Shown here piece after piece: positions 39,112 to 50,246 of a DNA stretch of 64,000 nt. The translations under genes were made by a program, and so were the position numbers. Numbering within the stretch: the first letter of the stretch is position 1; every line of letters begins with the position of its first letter. The notes beneath the pieces were generated by a model, which saw only the letters and a program-made list of their open reading frames with translations, was not told the DNA's origin and ran no database searches. Origin of the DNA: Gracilaria domingensis (Eukaryota; Rhodophyta; Florideophyceae; Gracilariales; Gracilariaceae); the NCBI GenBank assembly GCA_022539475.1, contig VCMS01000104.1, positions 176,931 to 240,930 of the forward strand. Direction: 5' to 3'.

Positions 39112-40290
39112 TGTTCGTTTAAGTTTCAGTGAACCAGGTCGTGCGTCATTGGGTTCTCTTTACATCAATATGCAATGAAAATCTATGGTCTAATCGAGAT
39201 GGTGATTTATTGGAACCCACTGTAGCACACGACGTTACCGTGGACACGCAGGCGCATATGCTGATCTTGGGTTGCTAGGTTGCTGGCGTCGCATCCAAAT
39301 CGTGGGTGACACTCTATTTGACAACCAAAGGAAAGGTCCCAGCTTCGATCCTCTTCTCTGCCCTCAGCTTCGCGCTCAGTTGCTTTGCTCTTCGCCAGTT
39401 TGATCCTCGTCTTTGGGCCTTGCGTTAGGTCTTTTTTTCTCCGCTGCCACTTTCGTCGCCTCTACGTTGGGCTTGCGCCTCCCTCCCTAGCACTGTTCAC
39501 GTAAGCTTCTATCCCGCACCTCTGCTTGCCTCCGCGCGCCGCTTTTTTGTCGCAGTGTCCGCTTTCGTTTGTACCACCCTTTTCCGAGCTTCTACCTTCC
39601 AGCTTTGCATCCCCGCACGTTATCTGTCCTTCTTTCGTTTTGCTGCTTCCGTTCAGCCCACCGCGGCAAGCACCCTTACTATGGTCCTAGCTAACTAGTT
39701 TACTCCTCTCAATGGTTTGAAATGGCAAGACAGATCTCTACGGAAGCTTTTCTTCTTGTCATCTGACGACTAACAATACCTTTTCTTCCCTGGCAGTTTT
39801 CTTCCTACTGGGGTTTTCTGTCAGAGAAGTATTTAATGGTTGAAAAAATATTAGCTACTACTGATTTCTATGGCCGTATCGGTACCATTAATTTAACAAT
39901 GAAAACATCGTGATAACAGAACCGCATGTCACGAAGCGACATATATGGGATGGGAACACGACTAGTAACTGTCATGTGCGCATACCGACTTGCGCAGGGT
40001 GTCTCTTTAGAACAAGAGGGCAAGTGTTGAGTTCAGGACGCCGACAGAGAACGAAAGAAACTGTCCGCTCAAATGCGGACGTTACCAAAAACTGGATCTT
40101 AATAAAGTTCTGTGTGAAGCACGATTCTTCTCTTGTTCTGGCTGTGCGTAGGTAGTGGAATAATTGAATTTAAGTTTTCTACAAAATTCAATCCAATGAG
40201 AATGCCTTGAGGATGTAAGAAAAAGGCCTCACTTACTGAAAACAGTATGAAGATTCTACGACGGAAAGTTCTGCTAGGGTCGGCAGGAGA
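39091..40290. other. ~1.2 kb insertion inside copia RNase H
   Basis: RNase H text stops after CDADWPSGNS and resumes near 40300 with TSGFIVRSFGSTICSKTMIQ. The DNA between has no supported gene; an 81-codon plus-strand frame at 39910-40155 has no recognisable features. Pyrimidine-rich stretches lie at 39340-39680. Terminal repeats or a target duplication could not be made out with confidence. Confidence 0.5.
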
Positions 40291-40710
40291 TTCTAATTCG
40301 CGGCTCTGTACTTCTGGATTTATTGTTCGCTCGTTTGGATCTACAATTTGCTCGAAAACGATGATACAGTCATGTGTTGCGCTTTCGAGTACAGAATCCG
40401 AACTTGCTGCGTTGAGCGATGCTTGAAGTCATTTACTCTACCTTCGGTTAATACTTGAAGATTTCGGGGAAGATGTACGTACTCCTATTTCTGTAATCAA
40501 AGATAATCGTGGCGCAATCAAATGGGGAACAGAGGATATAAGACATTCGAAGCATGTTTCTGTTCGTCAAAACTTTGTGAGGGAGCTCGTGGACACAGAC
40601 ATTATTGCATTGTTCTACTGCGAAACAGGCAACAACGTAGCAGATGGATTCGCCAAAGCGCTGCAGATGACTCGATTTGAAATGTTTAGGACATCTTTTA
40701 AAATGGAATA
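40291..40710 (+). pseudogene. Copia RNase H, C-terminal part
   Basis: SCVALSSTESELAALSDA holds the catalytic Glu region. A TGA near 40427 follows, then LYLRLILEDFGED, PISVIKDNRGAIKWGTEDIR (third catalytic region), HSKHVSVRQNFVRELVD and GNNVADGFAKAL, which end the domain at a TAG near 40710. Confidence 0.85.
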
Positions 40711-41428
40711 GTCATATTCTGATTCAGAAAAGGAAGGAGGCGACTTGGGATGTATCCTTTTGTGAATCAGAAGAAAGTGGAATATTTTTATTGGAACGAA
40801 TTGAGCCATGATCATAGATAACTTACTCTGAATTGTAGTAGTGATATCTTATCTGTTCATAGCAGAGTGACACCCACTGATGCACCTGTCACTGGATTTG
40901 ATCTCTGGGTTTGGGTGGGTTTACTAGAGATAATAAAAGTACTACTGAGCAAGAGTGTTCTGAGAAGAATACGAGATCAACGAACTAATATATACAACCA
41001 TTATATCAAGTAGTAACACTTACCTATTCATGTCGCATCGGCTGTATGTGTCCGCAACAAAACTCTTCAATGTAAATGATCTCAAAATCAGGTAACGAAC
41101 AATTTATTGAGATATAGAGAGATCACATCATTGTGTGCACCCAAAAGGATTCGCATCCAAACGAAATCATGGCCAGTTCATCGATGTATGTCCAATTGTT
41201 TGCGCACCAATCAGACAACTAGATAAAAAGGTTTGCGGAGTGTGCTCGAAGAACTTGAAGCACAAACTAATCTCTGCGATTTGCAAACGTCCTACGTTTC
41301 CAAATCGGGATACGATGCAGATTTAGAAACAATCATAATTTCTGCTTCAACCACTGCTCATCTCGAGTAACGCCAACAGAGATCATAACTCGGTCGAAAG
41401 CTTTTCAACACATGATTCTTGTTTCTAA
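40711..41428. other. No gene seen
   Basis: AT-rich spacer between the copia fragment and the transposase gene. The end of a copia LTR may lie here (CTGGGTTTGGGTGGGTTTAC near 40905 is notable), but no boundary is clear. Confidence 0.35.
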
Positions 41429-42504
41429 ATGAATGCTTTGCGCCATTGTGCTGAAGTCGCTTATGGCGCTTGTAAACATCACCATGCCAGTAAATGCGGC
41501 ACTCATTCCTGTTTATATTGCGAAAAGCGGATTCACGCAATATGCCGGCGAGCACCTACTGCAGAAGAAGTAAACAAGTTTGCCCCTGGAAAGGATATTG
41601 AAGGTTACGGTGCTCCACAGGTTGTACTGGATGTCAAAATCAAGAAGATATTCGTTCGGGAAAGCTGGTATCGGCTAAACGTACTTTTGCGCCATCCAAT
41701 GTTTCTCGTTCAGACAAGAATCTTCCAGAAAAGTACAAAACGTTAACCACCTCTTCTTCCACCCCAAAGACTGTTGATGGCCACGGAAACCAAAGAGCGC
41801 CAAATAACGAGCATAGGTTACAACCGTCAGGCCCAGCATCTGTGAGTAGCGCCGACAAAGAAGGCAATGAAGATATTCATGAGAAAAGTGCAAGACACGG
41901 CTCCGGTAACGTAGTCAATAATGACTATATCGAAGACGCAGACGATGATACTAGTGATTCGGACTCTCTTTTTGGAAGTGACGAAGAATATCTAGAGTCT
42001 TCGGGCGATGATGGAGAAAAACAGCAACCTTATGCTTGGGTGGAGATTCCCGTTCGTTCGAAGAAAGTCGATACAGAGATCGATGATCTTGATTCCTTTT
42101 CAGCCAGAATTCTTATCGAAGAAGCAATTCATGTGCTGAAGAGAGTAAGCGAACGGTTAAGTACTAATGTAGAATCTCTCTTGCAAAAGCCCCCATCAGC
42201 GAAGAAGGTGTTCGACTTATTATTCAATTCCAACGTCTTAAATGTTTTGCAGGCGTGGCAACAGTAGGGTTACGTCAAAATCAAAGAGATTCAAACAACT
42301 CTTTACCCTAAAAGCTTTCTACGAATGACGTTAGGCATTACTTTCAGACCCCGATGATGTGTGGAGTCTATAGATGCTCTCCCACAGACTTATTAGAGAC
42401 CAAGGACGCTGGCGGATGGTATCAAACTGATGAAACACGACGAAGAATATGCTTTCGTCAGTTCAAAGCAATAAGACTGGGGCTTATCGTCTTGTCTTGG
42501 TACG
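41429..42504 (+). pseudogene. N-terminal part of a DDE-like transposase gene, decayed
   Basis: The frame from 41429 contains KCGTHSCLYCEKRIHAICRR, a cysteine/histidine zinc-finger-like motif. A -1 change near 41660 leads to LVSAKRTFAPSNVSRSDKNL and then an acidic Ser/Asp-rich stretch (EDADDDTSDSDSLFGSDEEY) and helices up to a TAG near 42267. In the -1 frame beyond it reads DVRHYFQTPMMCGVYRCS and GGWYQTDETRRRICFRQFKA. It probably belongs with the catalytic region that follows at 42505. Confidence 0.4.
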
Positions 42505-43786
42505 TTGCATGGAACTGAGAAAGGAATAAGCAGTTTACAATGGATGAACAAGAGGCTAGATATCTCTGCTTGTGTTAACCTGCTAGAACAAGCGGTTGCA
42601 TCTATCTCGAGTGATATCTGTATTTTACCAGGAGCAACGATACTTTGTATAGATGATGATCAACTACGATTTGCATCACGATACCACAAACATCTTCCGC
42701 TGAAACCAGGGGATGGGAATATAGGAATTGGCTTAAATGCAACAAGCATGACATCAACATTGATAGACTTAAGAGGGGTACTTCATAACTCTAGAAGAGG
42801 GAGTGTTACAGAAATTCTGTCGTCAATTCTGATGCTTTCCATGCGCACTTGCAATCCAAGAATTGCAGCGAAAATTCTCTCCGGATCCATTATTGCATCG
42901 GATAAAGCATATGCCACGAAAGACATCATTGATTCTGTTACGAGTGGTCGCATTCTTGTTCGGTTCATGGCCACATGTAAGCGTTCTGGCAAGCATCCGG
43001 TCTCTGTTGCAGGGAAAAAGAGTAAAAAAGGTCAAAAAGTCCTGTCGTGCTCTGGTATGAGGGAAATGAGACTACTGTGCAGAAAACACAGGATTGGAAA
43101 AGATGTGTTTGCACTTCATCATCGAGACATAGGAAACCACAACAGAGTCGTACTGATGCAGTACAGTAGATCGCAGTGTGTGCAGCCTTTTCTATTTTCT
43201 TTAAAGCCTAGGAACCGACTGTCCTGGAAAGATGATGTGTACAAGTTTGCGTTATCTCCGAGTAACCTCTTTGAGGATATAACACTCATGTCAGACAGAG
43301 ACACCACCATTTCAACAATTGTAAGGCATGAAATGCAGAACGTAAATCTTCTTATGTCTGAACAAAGTAGTGACCAAGCATGGTGGCTCCTCCGTACATG
43401 TGGAATAACAAGCACCATTTGCTATGCAGCAGTTAGATGTGCGGTAGAGAACGCAATGATTATCTCTCGTATGTGCAACGGACGCACTCTACACGCGCGG
43501 CAAATGGATAACTTCGTTACTTCACTGAATCTGTTGTGCCGAGTACTTGGGCTACGATTTGGCAGCATCCTGAACTTGAATGTCCAGAATCCATTTGGAC
43601 AAAATCAGAGCGCAAATTATACTGAACTTGAGATGAAAGACGCCTTCAAAGATTTTATACAGGCTGATTCGGTGGACGAGCTTTCTAAACGACGCAGACA
43701 TATACTGAAAACCTCTTGCAAAAGTTACGGAATATATACGACAGAAAATTGTGCACAACTTTCTCAGGAGATTTGCGGTCGATTTG
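42505..43786 (+). pseudogene. DDE-like transposase core, interrupted by the LTR array
   Basis: The frame encodes about 427 residues before the insertion point. ICILPGATILCIDDDQLRFA followed by SRYHKHLPLKPGDGNIGIGL resembles the first acidic block of PiggyBac/IS4-type transposases. IIASDKAYATKDIIDSVTSG and VRFMATCKRSGKHPVSV resemble the 'D-x-x-Y-x-S/T' second block with the following K-R. The assignment is by pattern only. At 43782-43786 (ATTTG) an LTR begins; the same ATTTG ends the array at 53221, and the frame resumes there in phase. As drawn, the frame runs on into the LTR to a TGA at 43824, which is an artefact of the insertion. Confidence 0.5.
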
Positions 43787-44306
43787 TGTCGAAACTCAGT
43801 ACGGAAGTTGTAAACCACTACTGACTGTGGTGTGCAGTTCCTCGTAGTTCACACTCCAGCTCGCGGGCGTCTGTCGGACTGCTCCACCAAAGGTTGAACT
43901 CTCGCAGAGAAAGTTACCAATCGGTCTGCTGATAGAGTGGTTGGTACGGAATCTACCGATTCTACAGGCTGGTCTGCCTGCAGTTGAAAGATGGCGTAGC
44001 GACGGCTTCCGAAGGTTGTTGGACGCAATTGTAATGTATTCGATATAATAGTTGACTACTCACTACTACTAGATAGATATTCTAGCTTTTGTTACATAAT
44101 AGGCTAGTAACTCTAAAGCACATAATGAGTGGGTATGAGGCACTTCTACACATCTAAGTCACGCAGATGTGTAGATCATTGTAGCAACAATGCACAAATT
44201 TTCAATGAATTTATTGCAAAGAAAAGAAGAATATAGATTGCATACTCACTCATAGTCCCAGATATTTCCCTCACTTCGTCTCTTACTCCACTCCAAATAT
44301 CTTACA
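43787..44306 (-). repeat. LTR 1 (left outer LTR)
   Basis: 520 bp, plus-strand ends TGTCGAAACTC and ...ATATCTTACA (TG...CA). It differs from the inner LTRs at five positions, all in its first ~50 bases; the rest matches. Confidence 0.92.
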
Positions 44307-44359
44307 CTCCAAGATTTTCTTTTTTGAATGAGGAAATCCAAACGATGTTGGGATTGAAC

Positions 44360-44605
44360 CTAGTACCTTCGACCCATCCTTCCGGTCGAATTGAGAGATT
44401 GTTCGTTCTCATCAGAACTAAAAGCGGGCGAGAGTATCGAACAATCTCGGTCAATGTTAAATGACACACCGAACTGGTTGGAGAACGCTTTGTACTGTGA
44501 GTAGCACATCACAGAGGATCTATTGGCGCATGTGTCAATGTGTAGACCACGAAATGTGTCACATTGTCCTTGCTTCAGTTCTTGTTCCGTGGTGAACATA
44601 GACAT
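44360..44605 (-). pseudogene. Protease remnant, unit 1
   Basis: FRGLHIDTCANRSSVMCYSQ is the aspartic protease active site in the same DTCA form as copia A. The domain breaks off after SNQFGVSFNIDRDC, and a short unrelated tail (SLNSTGRMGRRY) leads to the LTR. A double stop (TAG TAA) separates it from the linker frame upstream, with which it is in phase. Confidence 0.8.
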
Positions 44606-44608
44606 TTA

Positions 44609-44977
44609 CTAGTCTCTTTGATATCCCATACCGTGCAGAAATGCTGCGTTCGAAAGATATACCTCATCCAACTCGTGTAATGACATCTCATCTTCTACCA
44701 TGTACGCTGTCTCCTCATCGACATCTTCATCGCTGTCAGATCTATCATTTTTACTAGACCACACGAGATTGGCATCATCAACGGCATCAGTTTCTGCTGT
44801 CAGATCATCAACAATGTGGGAGAGATCTTCGAGAGCCAGGTAGGCAGAGGGTCTTTGACTCTTCATCTTATCGATAGCGTCTCTAATCTGTTGAGAGACT
44901 GAAACGTCTGCATGGAACACTGTGGTGCAAAACGTTGTGCTGCATGCTGTGCAGCACGGACACTTACGAAAGTGCAT
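44609..44977 (-). pseudogene. Acidic gag-protease linker, unit 1
   Basis: MKSQRPSAYLALEDLSHIVD corresponds to copia A text just after the zinc knuckle. A run of Asp/Glu (RSDSDEDVDEETAYMVEDEM) and NAAFLHGMGY, like NASFVHGNSY of copia A, follow. The Cys-rich start (RKCPCCTACSTTFC) has no match in copia A and may come from an insertion. Confidence 0.6.
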
Positions 44978-45157
44978 ACTTGCGCTCCAAACGGACTGTG
45001 GGCAAGCAGAAAAATTACGAACAAGTTAAGATTTGTGTGACTTGATTGATGGAAGCTAGAGATAGATAAGAAGTAGTAGCTCGACCGAAAAGTAAACTGT
45101 GATCGAACTACCAGCTTGACTACCTTTGTGAGACCTCCCACATTCTTCTAACATAAT

Positions 45158-45751
45158 CTATTGCTGCGAGTGTCTTGTCCGAACCAAATAATTCTCAACA
45201 CAAACATAACAGCCCTTACTACCAGAGAGCCATCTTGAAGAAATCCTTTTGCCACGGCGTTCATTCCTCTTCCTTCGCCCGAATCCTCTCAGGTTTTTCC
45301 TGGCCTCTCCTCCATATTTGCTCCCGAGGCTGTGCAGAGCTTCATCAGTGGGATTCTGGGGCGTAGTAGAGACAGCAAATGCTTCTCCAGACTTCGGCTC
45401 ACTAGTAAGAAGTGTAGCAATGCGACTGCGAGCTTCTTGAGACGTTACGGGAACAGGCTCTCTCAGAGACTGAGATATCTGAGGGGTATCCGCTGACATA
45501 ACGAGTTGATCTTTGAGAAAATTATCTGTCCTATAGGCAGGATCTAACTCGTTCTGTAGCTGCCCCAGTCTGTGAGAGATTGACCTGAAGACGTCCAGCT
45601 GGCTCTTGTCTTGGTTTTCTCGCATTGATTGCGAGAGTCGCGTCGACTGCCAAAGAATCAGCGTGCGGTTTCTCTGTTCAGCGTTTAGGTAGTTGTCCAC
45701 AAGCTTCTGCAGAATACTCTCATAAGAATCACCGACACGGTAGGCCTTCAT
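45158..45751 (-). pseudogene. Gag core and zinc knuckle, unit 1
   Basis: MKAYRVGDSYESILQKLVDN, EQRNRTLILWQSTRLSQSMR, QNELDPAYRTDNFLKDQLVM and TSQEARSRIATLLTSEPKS align block by block with copia A gag. A basic stretch (GFGRRKRNERRGKR) and GCYVCVENYLVRTRH, a knuckle lacking one Cys, end it. The true text enters from the -1 side in a run of seven A at about 45800 (AAALQAILCDDALSFY). Confidence 0.8.
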
Positions 45752-46079
45752 ATAGAACGAGAGAGCATCATCACAGAGTATCGCTTGGAGAGCTGCGGCT
45801 TTTTTTCGTCAGAAAGATGGCAAAGTCTAGTCATTGAGTCGTAGAAGTCAATAGCTCCTTAAAGGTCTTCGTCGAAACCACCGCCGTATGAACAACGGTT
45901 CTGACAAGCCTTTAACATACTGTTGAACCCATTCGGATATCTAGAAGATTTTGGGTCCGACAGTTTATGAGCTTCTGTTGCACGTTTAGTTTAGAAATAT
46001 GCAATGAGTTTTCACATAAATTTGGTAGCACATTCTGGAGAGTGGTGCGAGCGGCGCTTGAATGCTTTTCAAGTTCTTT

Positions 46080-46706
46080 TCATGGCTCGTTATCGCGGGG
46101 GCTCCTATCAGGCTGCTCAGATGAAACCTTGTTCTGGATTTGGCCAGGCGAATCATGATGACATTCAGTTCCGTGTGAAGTCTGTCTACTGTGTTGAGCT
46201 TGACGATCATCAATATATTCTTGGGCGTGAGGATTGTTGACTTCTGGTTGACTTGGTGGAGTTTGGTTCCTTTCAACAGGTATATATCTTGACTGCTCAA
46301 GACAGTCTATGAGAGCTCTAGCGCGTCTGTAGCCCTGTTGTCTTCGGACCCATACACCGCCTTCATTTATTAAGTTAACACATCGCAATGCAGTAGCTGT
46401 TGCCATATGTACTATGGACTCCAGTCTGAAACGAGACATAAACTCATACCCTAGTACTTCATTTCGCACTCCTGTGTCTTTCATGGCGTCCATAATATCC
46501 TTTGAGTACTGTTATAGCTCCTCCTTGTACGCTCTCCTCACTTCACTGTCTGCATTCAGAGGTGGGGGCTCGAGATCTCCAATCCTATCATATAAGGCTT
46601 GGTTGAATGTACGCAAAGCATCTGCATCGAGACCGTAGACATAGTTGCTAGGCACATTGACTGTTGCCACTTCTTTCTCGTTCTGATTTCCTTCCGTTTC
46701 TGACAT
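46080..46706 (-). pseudogene. Gag N-terminal part, unit 1
   Basis: The ATG at 46706 (MSETEGNQNEKEVATVNVPS) is the gag start, 50 bases inside the LTR edge. A TAA at 46514-46512 interrupts; the frame goes on with RFRLESIVHMATATALRCVN and GGVWVRRQQGYRRARALIDC, matching the FKRQQGYPRARALAKWL block of copia A gag. It ends at a TGA near 46080; a -1 frame change near 45960 then leads to NGFNSMLKACQNRCSYGGGF. Confidence 0.75.
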
Positions 46707-46756
46707 GTTACCTGATTTACTGTTAGAATTGTGGTCGACCTTAACACAGTTCTAAC

Positions 46757-47276
46757 TGTCGATACTCAGAACGGACGTTGTACACCACTACTGACTGTGG
46801 TGTGTAGTTCCTCGTAGTTCACACTCCAGCTCGCGGGCGTCTGTCGGACTGCTCCACCAAAGGTTGAACTCTCGCAGAGAAAGTTACCAATCGGTCTGCT
46901 GATAGAGTGGTTGGTACGGAATCTACCGATTCTACAGGCTGGTCTGCCTGCAGTTGAAAGATGGCGTAGCGACGGCTTCCGAAGGTTGTTGGACGCAATT
47001 GTAATGTATTCGATATAATAGTTGACTACTCACTACTACTAGATAGATATTCTAGCTTTTGTTACATAATAGGCTAGTAACTCTAAAGCACATAATGAGT
47101 GGGTATGAGGCACTTCTACACATCTAAGTCACGCAGATGTGTAGATCATTGTAGCAACAATGCACAAATTTTCAATGAATTTATTGCAAAGAAAAGAAGA
47201 ATATAGATTGCATACTCACTCATAGTCCCAGATATTTCCCTCACTTCGTCTCTTACTCCACTCCAAATATCTTACA
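46757..47276 (-). repeat. LTR 2 (inner, hybrid)
   Basis: 520 bp, TGTCGATACTC...ATATCTTACA. Its left end matches LTR 4 and its right end matches LTR 1, the expected product of LTR-LTR crossing over. Confidence 0.92.
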
Positions 47277-49726
47277 CTCCAAGATTTTCTTTTTTGAATG
47301 AGGAAATCCAAACGATGTTGGGATTGAACCTAGTACCTTCGACCCATCCTTCCGGTCGAATTGAGAGATTGTTCGTTCTCATCAGAACTAAAAGCGGGCG
47401 AGAGTATCGAACAATCTCGGTCAATGTTAAATGACACACCGAACTGGTTGGAGAACGCTTTGTACTGTGAGTAGCACATCACAGAGGATCTATTGGCGCA
47501 TGTGTCAATGTGTAGACCACGAAATGTGTCACATTGTCCTTGCTTCAGTTCTTGTTCCGTGGTGAACATAGACATTTACTAGTCTCTTTGATATCCCATA
47601 CCGTGCAGAAATGCTGCGTTCGAAAGATATACCTCATCCAACTCGTGTAATGACATCTCATCTTCTACCATGTACGCTGTCTCCTCATCGACATCTTCAT
47701 CGCTGTCAGATCTATCATTTTTACTAGACCACACGAGATTGGCATCATCAACGGCATCAGTTTCTGCTGTCAGATCATCAACAATGTGGGAGAGATCTTC
47801 GAGAGCCAGGTAGGCAGAGGGTCTTTGACTCTTCATCTTATCGATAGCGTCTCTAATCTGTTGAGAGACTGAAACGTCTGCATGGAACACTGTGGTGCAA
47901 AACGTTGTGCTGCATGCTGTGCAGCACGGACACTTACGAAAGTGCATACTTGCGCTCCAAACGGACTGTGGGCAAGCAGAAAAATTACGAACAAGTTAAG
48001 ATTTGTGTGACTTGATTGATGGAAGCTAGAGATAGATAAGAAGTAGTAGCTCGACCGAAAAGTAAACTGTGATCGAACTACCAGCTTGACTACCTTTGTG
48101 AGACCTCCCACATTCTTCTAACATAATCTATTGCTGCGAGTGTCTTGTCCGAACCAAATAATTCTCAACACAAACATAACAGCCCTTACTACCAGAGAGC
48201 CATCTTGAAGAAATCCTTTTGCCACGGCGTTCATTCCTCTTCCTTCGCCCGAATCCTCTCAGGTTTTTCCTGGCCTCTCCTCCATATTTGCTCCCGAGGC
48301 TGTGCAGAGCTTCATCAGTGGGATTCTGGGGCGTAGTAGAGACAGCAAATGCTTCTCCAGACTTCGGCTCACTAGTAAGAAGTGTAGCAATGCGACTGCG
48401 AGCTTCTTGAGACGTTACGGGAACAGGCTCTCTCAGAGACTGAGATATCTGAGGGGTATCCGCTGACATAACGAGTTGATCTTTGAGAAAATTATCTGTC
48501 CTATAGGCAGGATCTAACTCGTTCTGTAGCTGCCCCAGTCTGTGAGAGATTGACCTGAAGACGTCCAGCTGGCTCTTGTCTTGGTTTTCTCGCATTGATT
48601 GCGAGAGTCGCGTCGACTGCCAAAGAATCAGCGTGCGGTTTCTCTGTTCAGCGTTTAGGTAGTTGTCCACAAGCTTCTGCAGAATACTCTCATAAGAATC
48701 ACCGACACGGTAGGCCTTCATATAGAACGAGAGAGCATCATCACAGAGTATCGCTTGGAGAGCTGCGGCTTTTTTTCGTCAGAAAGATGGCAAAGTCTAG
48801 TCATTGAGTCGTAGAAGTCAATAGCTCCTTAAAGGTCTTCGTCGAAACCACCGCCGTATGAACAACGGTTCTGACAAGCCTTTAACATACTGTTGAACCC
48901 ATTCGGATATCTAGAAGATTTTGGGTCCGACAGTTTATGAGCTTCTGTTGCACGTTTAGTTTAGAAATATGCAATGAGTTTTCACATAAATTTGGTAGCA
49001 CATTCTGGAGAGTGGTGCGAGCGGCGCTTGAATGCTTTTCAAGTTCTTTTCATGGCTCGTTATCGCGGGGGCTCCTATCAGGCTGCTCAGATGAAACCTT
49101 GTTCTGGATTTGGCCAGGCGAATCATGATGACATTCAGTTCCGTGTGAAGTCTGTCTACTGTGTTGAGCTTGACGATCATCAATATATTCTTGGGCGTGA
49201 GGATTGTTGACTTCTGGTTGACTTGGTGGAGTTTGGTTCCTTTCAACAGGTATATATCTTGACTGCTCAAGACAGTCTATGAGAGCTCTAGCGCGTCTGT
49301 AGCCCTGTTGTCTTCGGACCCATACACCGCCTTCATTTATTAAGTTAACACATCGCAATGCAGTAGCTGTTGCCATATGTACTATGGACTCCAGTCTGAA
49401 ACGAGACATAAACTCATACCCTAGTACTTCATTTCGCACTCCTGTGTCTTTCATGGCGTCCATAATATCCTTTGAGTACTGTTATAGCTCCTCCTTGTAC
49501 GCTCTCCTCACTTCACTGTCTGCATTCAGAGGTGGGGGCTCGAGATCTCCAATCCTATCATATAAGGCTTGGTTGAATGTACGCAAAGCATCTGCATCGA
49601 GACCGTAGACATAGTTGCTAGGCACATTGACTGTTGCCACTTCTTTCTCGTTCTGATTTCCTTCCGTTTCTGACATGTTACCTGATTTACTGTTAGAATT
49701 GTGGTCGACCTTAACACAGTTCTAAC
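47277..49726 (-). mobile_element. Internal region, unit 2
   Basis: Identical by eye to unit 1, offset by 2970. Gag pieces at 49676-49050 and 48721-48128, linker 47947-47579, protease 47575-47330, with the same stops and frame changes. Confidence 0.88.
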
Positions 49727-50246
49727 TGTCGATACTCAGAACGGACGTTGTACACCACTACTGACTGTGGTGTGTAGTTCCTCGTAGTTCACACTCCAGC
49801 TCGCGGGCGTCTGTCGGACTGCTCCACCAAAGGTTGAACTCTCGCAGAGAAAGTTACCAATCGGTCTGCTGATAGAGTGGTTGGTACGGAATCTACCGAT
49901 TCTACAGGCTGGTCTGCCTGCAGTTGAAAGATGGCGTAGCGACGGCTTCCGAAGGTTGTTGGACGCAATTGTAATGTATTCGATATAATAGTTGACTACT
50001 CACTACTACTAGATAGATATTCTAGCTTTTGTTACATAATAGGCTAGTAACTCTAAAGCACATAATGAGTGGGTATGAGGCACTTCTACACATCTAAGTC
50101 ACGCAGATGTGTAGATCATTGTAGCAACAATGCACAAATTTTCAATGAATTTATTGCAAAGAAAAGAAGAATATAGATTGCATACTCACTCATAGTCCCA
50201 GATATTTCCCTCACTTCGTCTCTTACTCCACTCCAAATATCTTACA
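49727..50246 (-). repeat. LTR 3 (inner, hybrid)
   Basis: Same sequence as LTR 2. Confidence 0.92.

Larger units (their letters stand above)
38035..40710 (+). mobile_element. Ty1/copia reverse transcriptase-RNase H fragment, plus strand
   Basis: RT runs from 38035 to about 39090 and RNase H is split: its start ends near 39090 and its remainder resumes near 40290 and ends at 40710. About 1.2 kb of unrelated DNA lies between. The fragment lacks gag, protease and integrase. It may be the missing half of copia B moved by an inversion, or a different element. Confidence 0.8.
44307..46756 (-). mobile_element. Internal region, unit 1 (gag and protease remnant)
   Basis: Minus-strand order: gag N-terminal part (46706-46080), gag core (45751-45158), acidic linker (44977-44609), protease (44605-44360). 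Just inside the right LTR the text AGGTCGACC matches copia A, a shared primer-binding-side motif. No integrase, RT or RNase H. Confidence 0.85.

Noticed and set aside
43787-43824. Transposase frame reading on into LTR 1 to a TGA
   Set aside because: The last 13 codons come from the LTR after the ATTTG duplication; they are not part of the gene.
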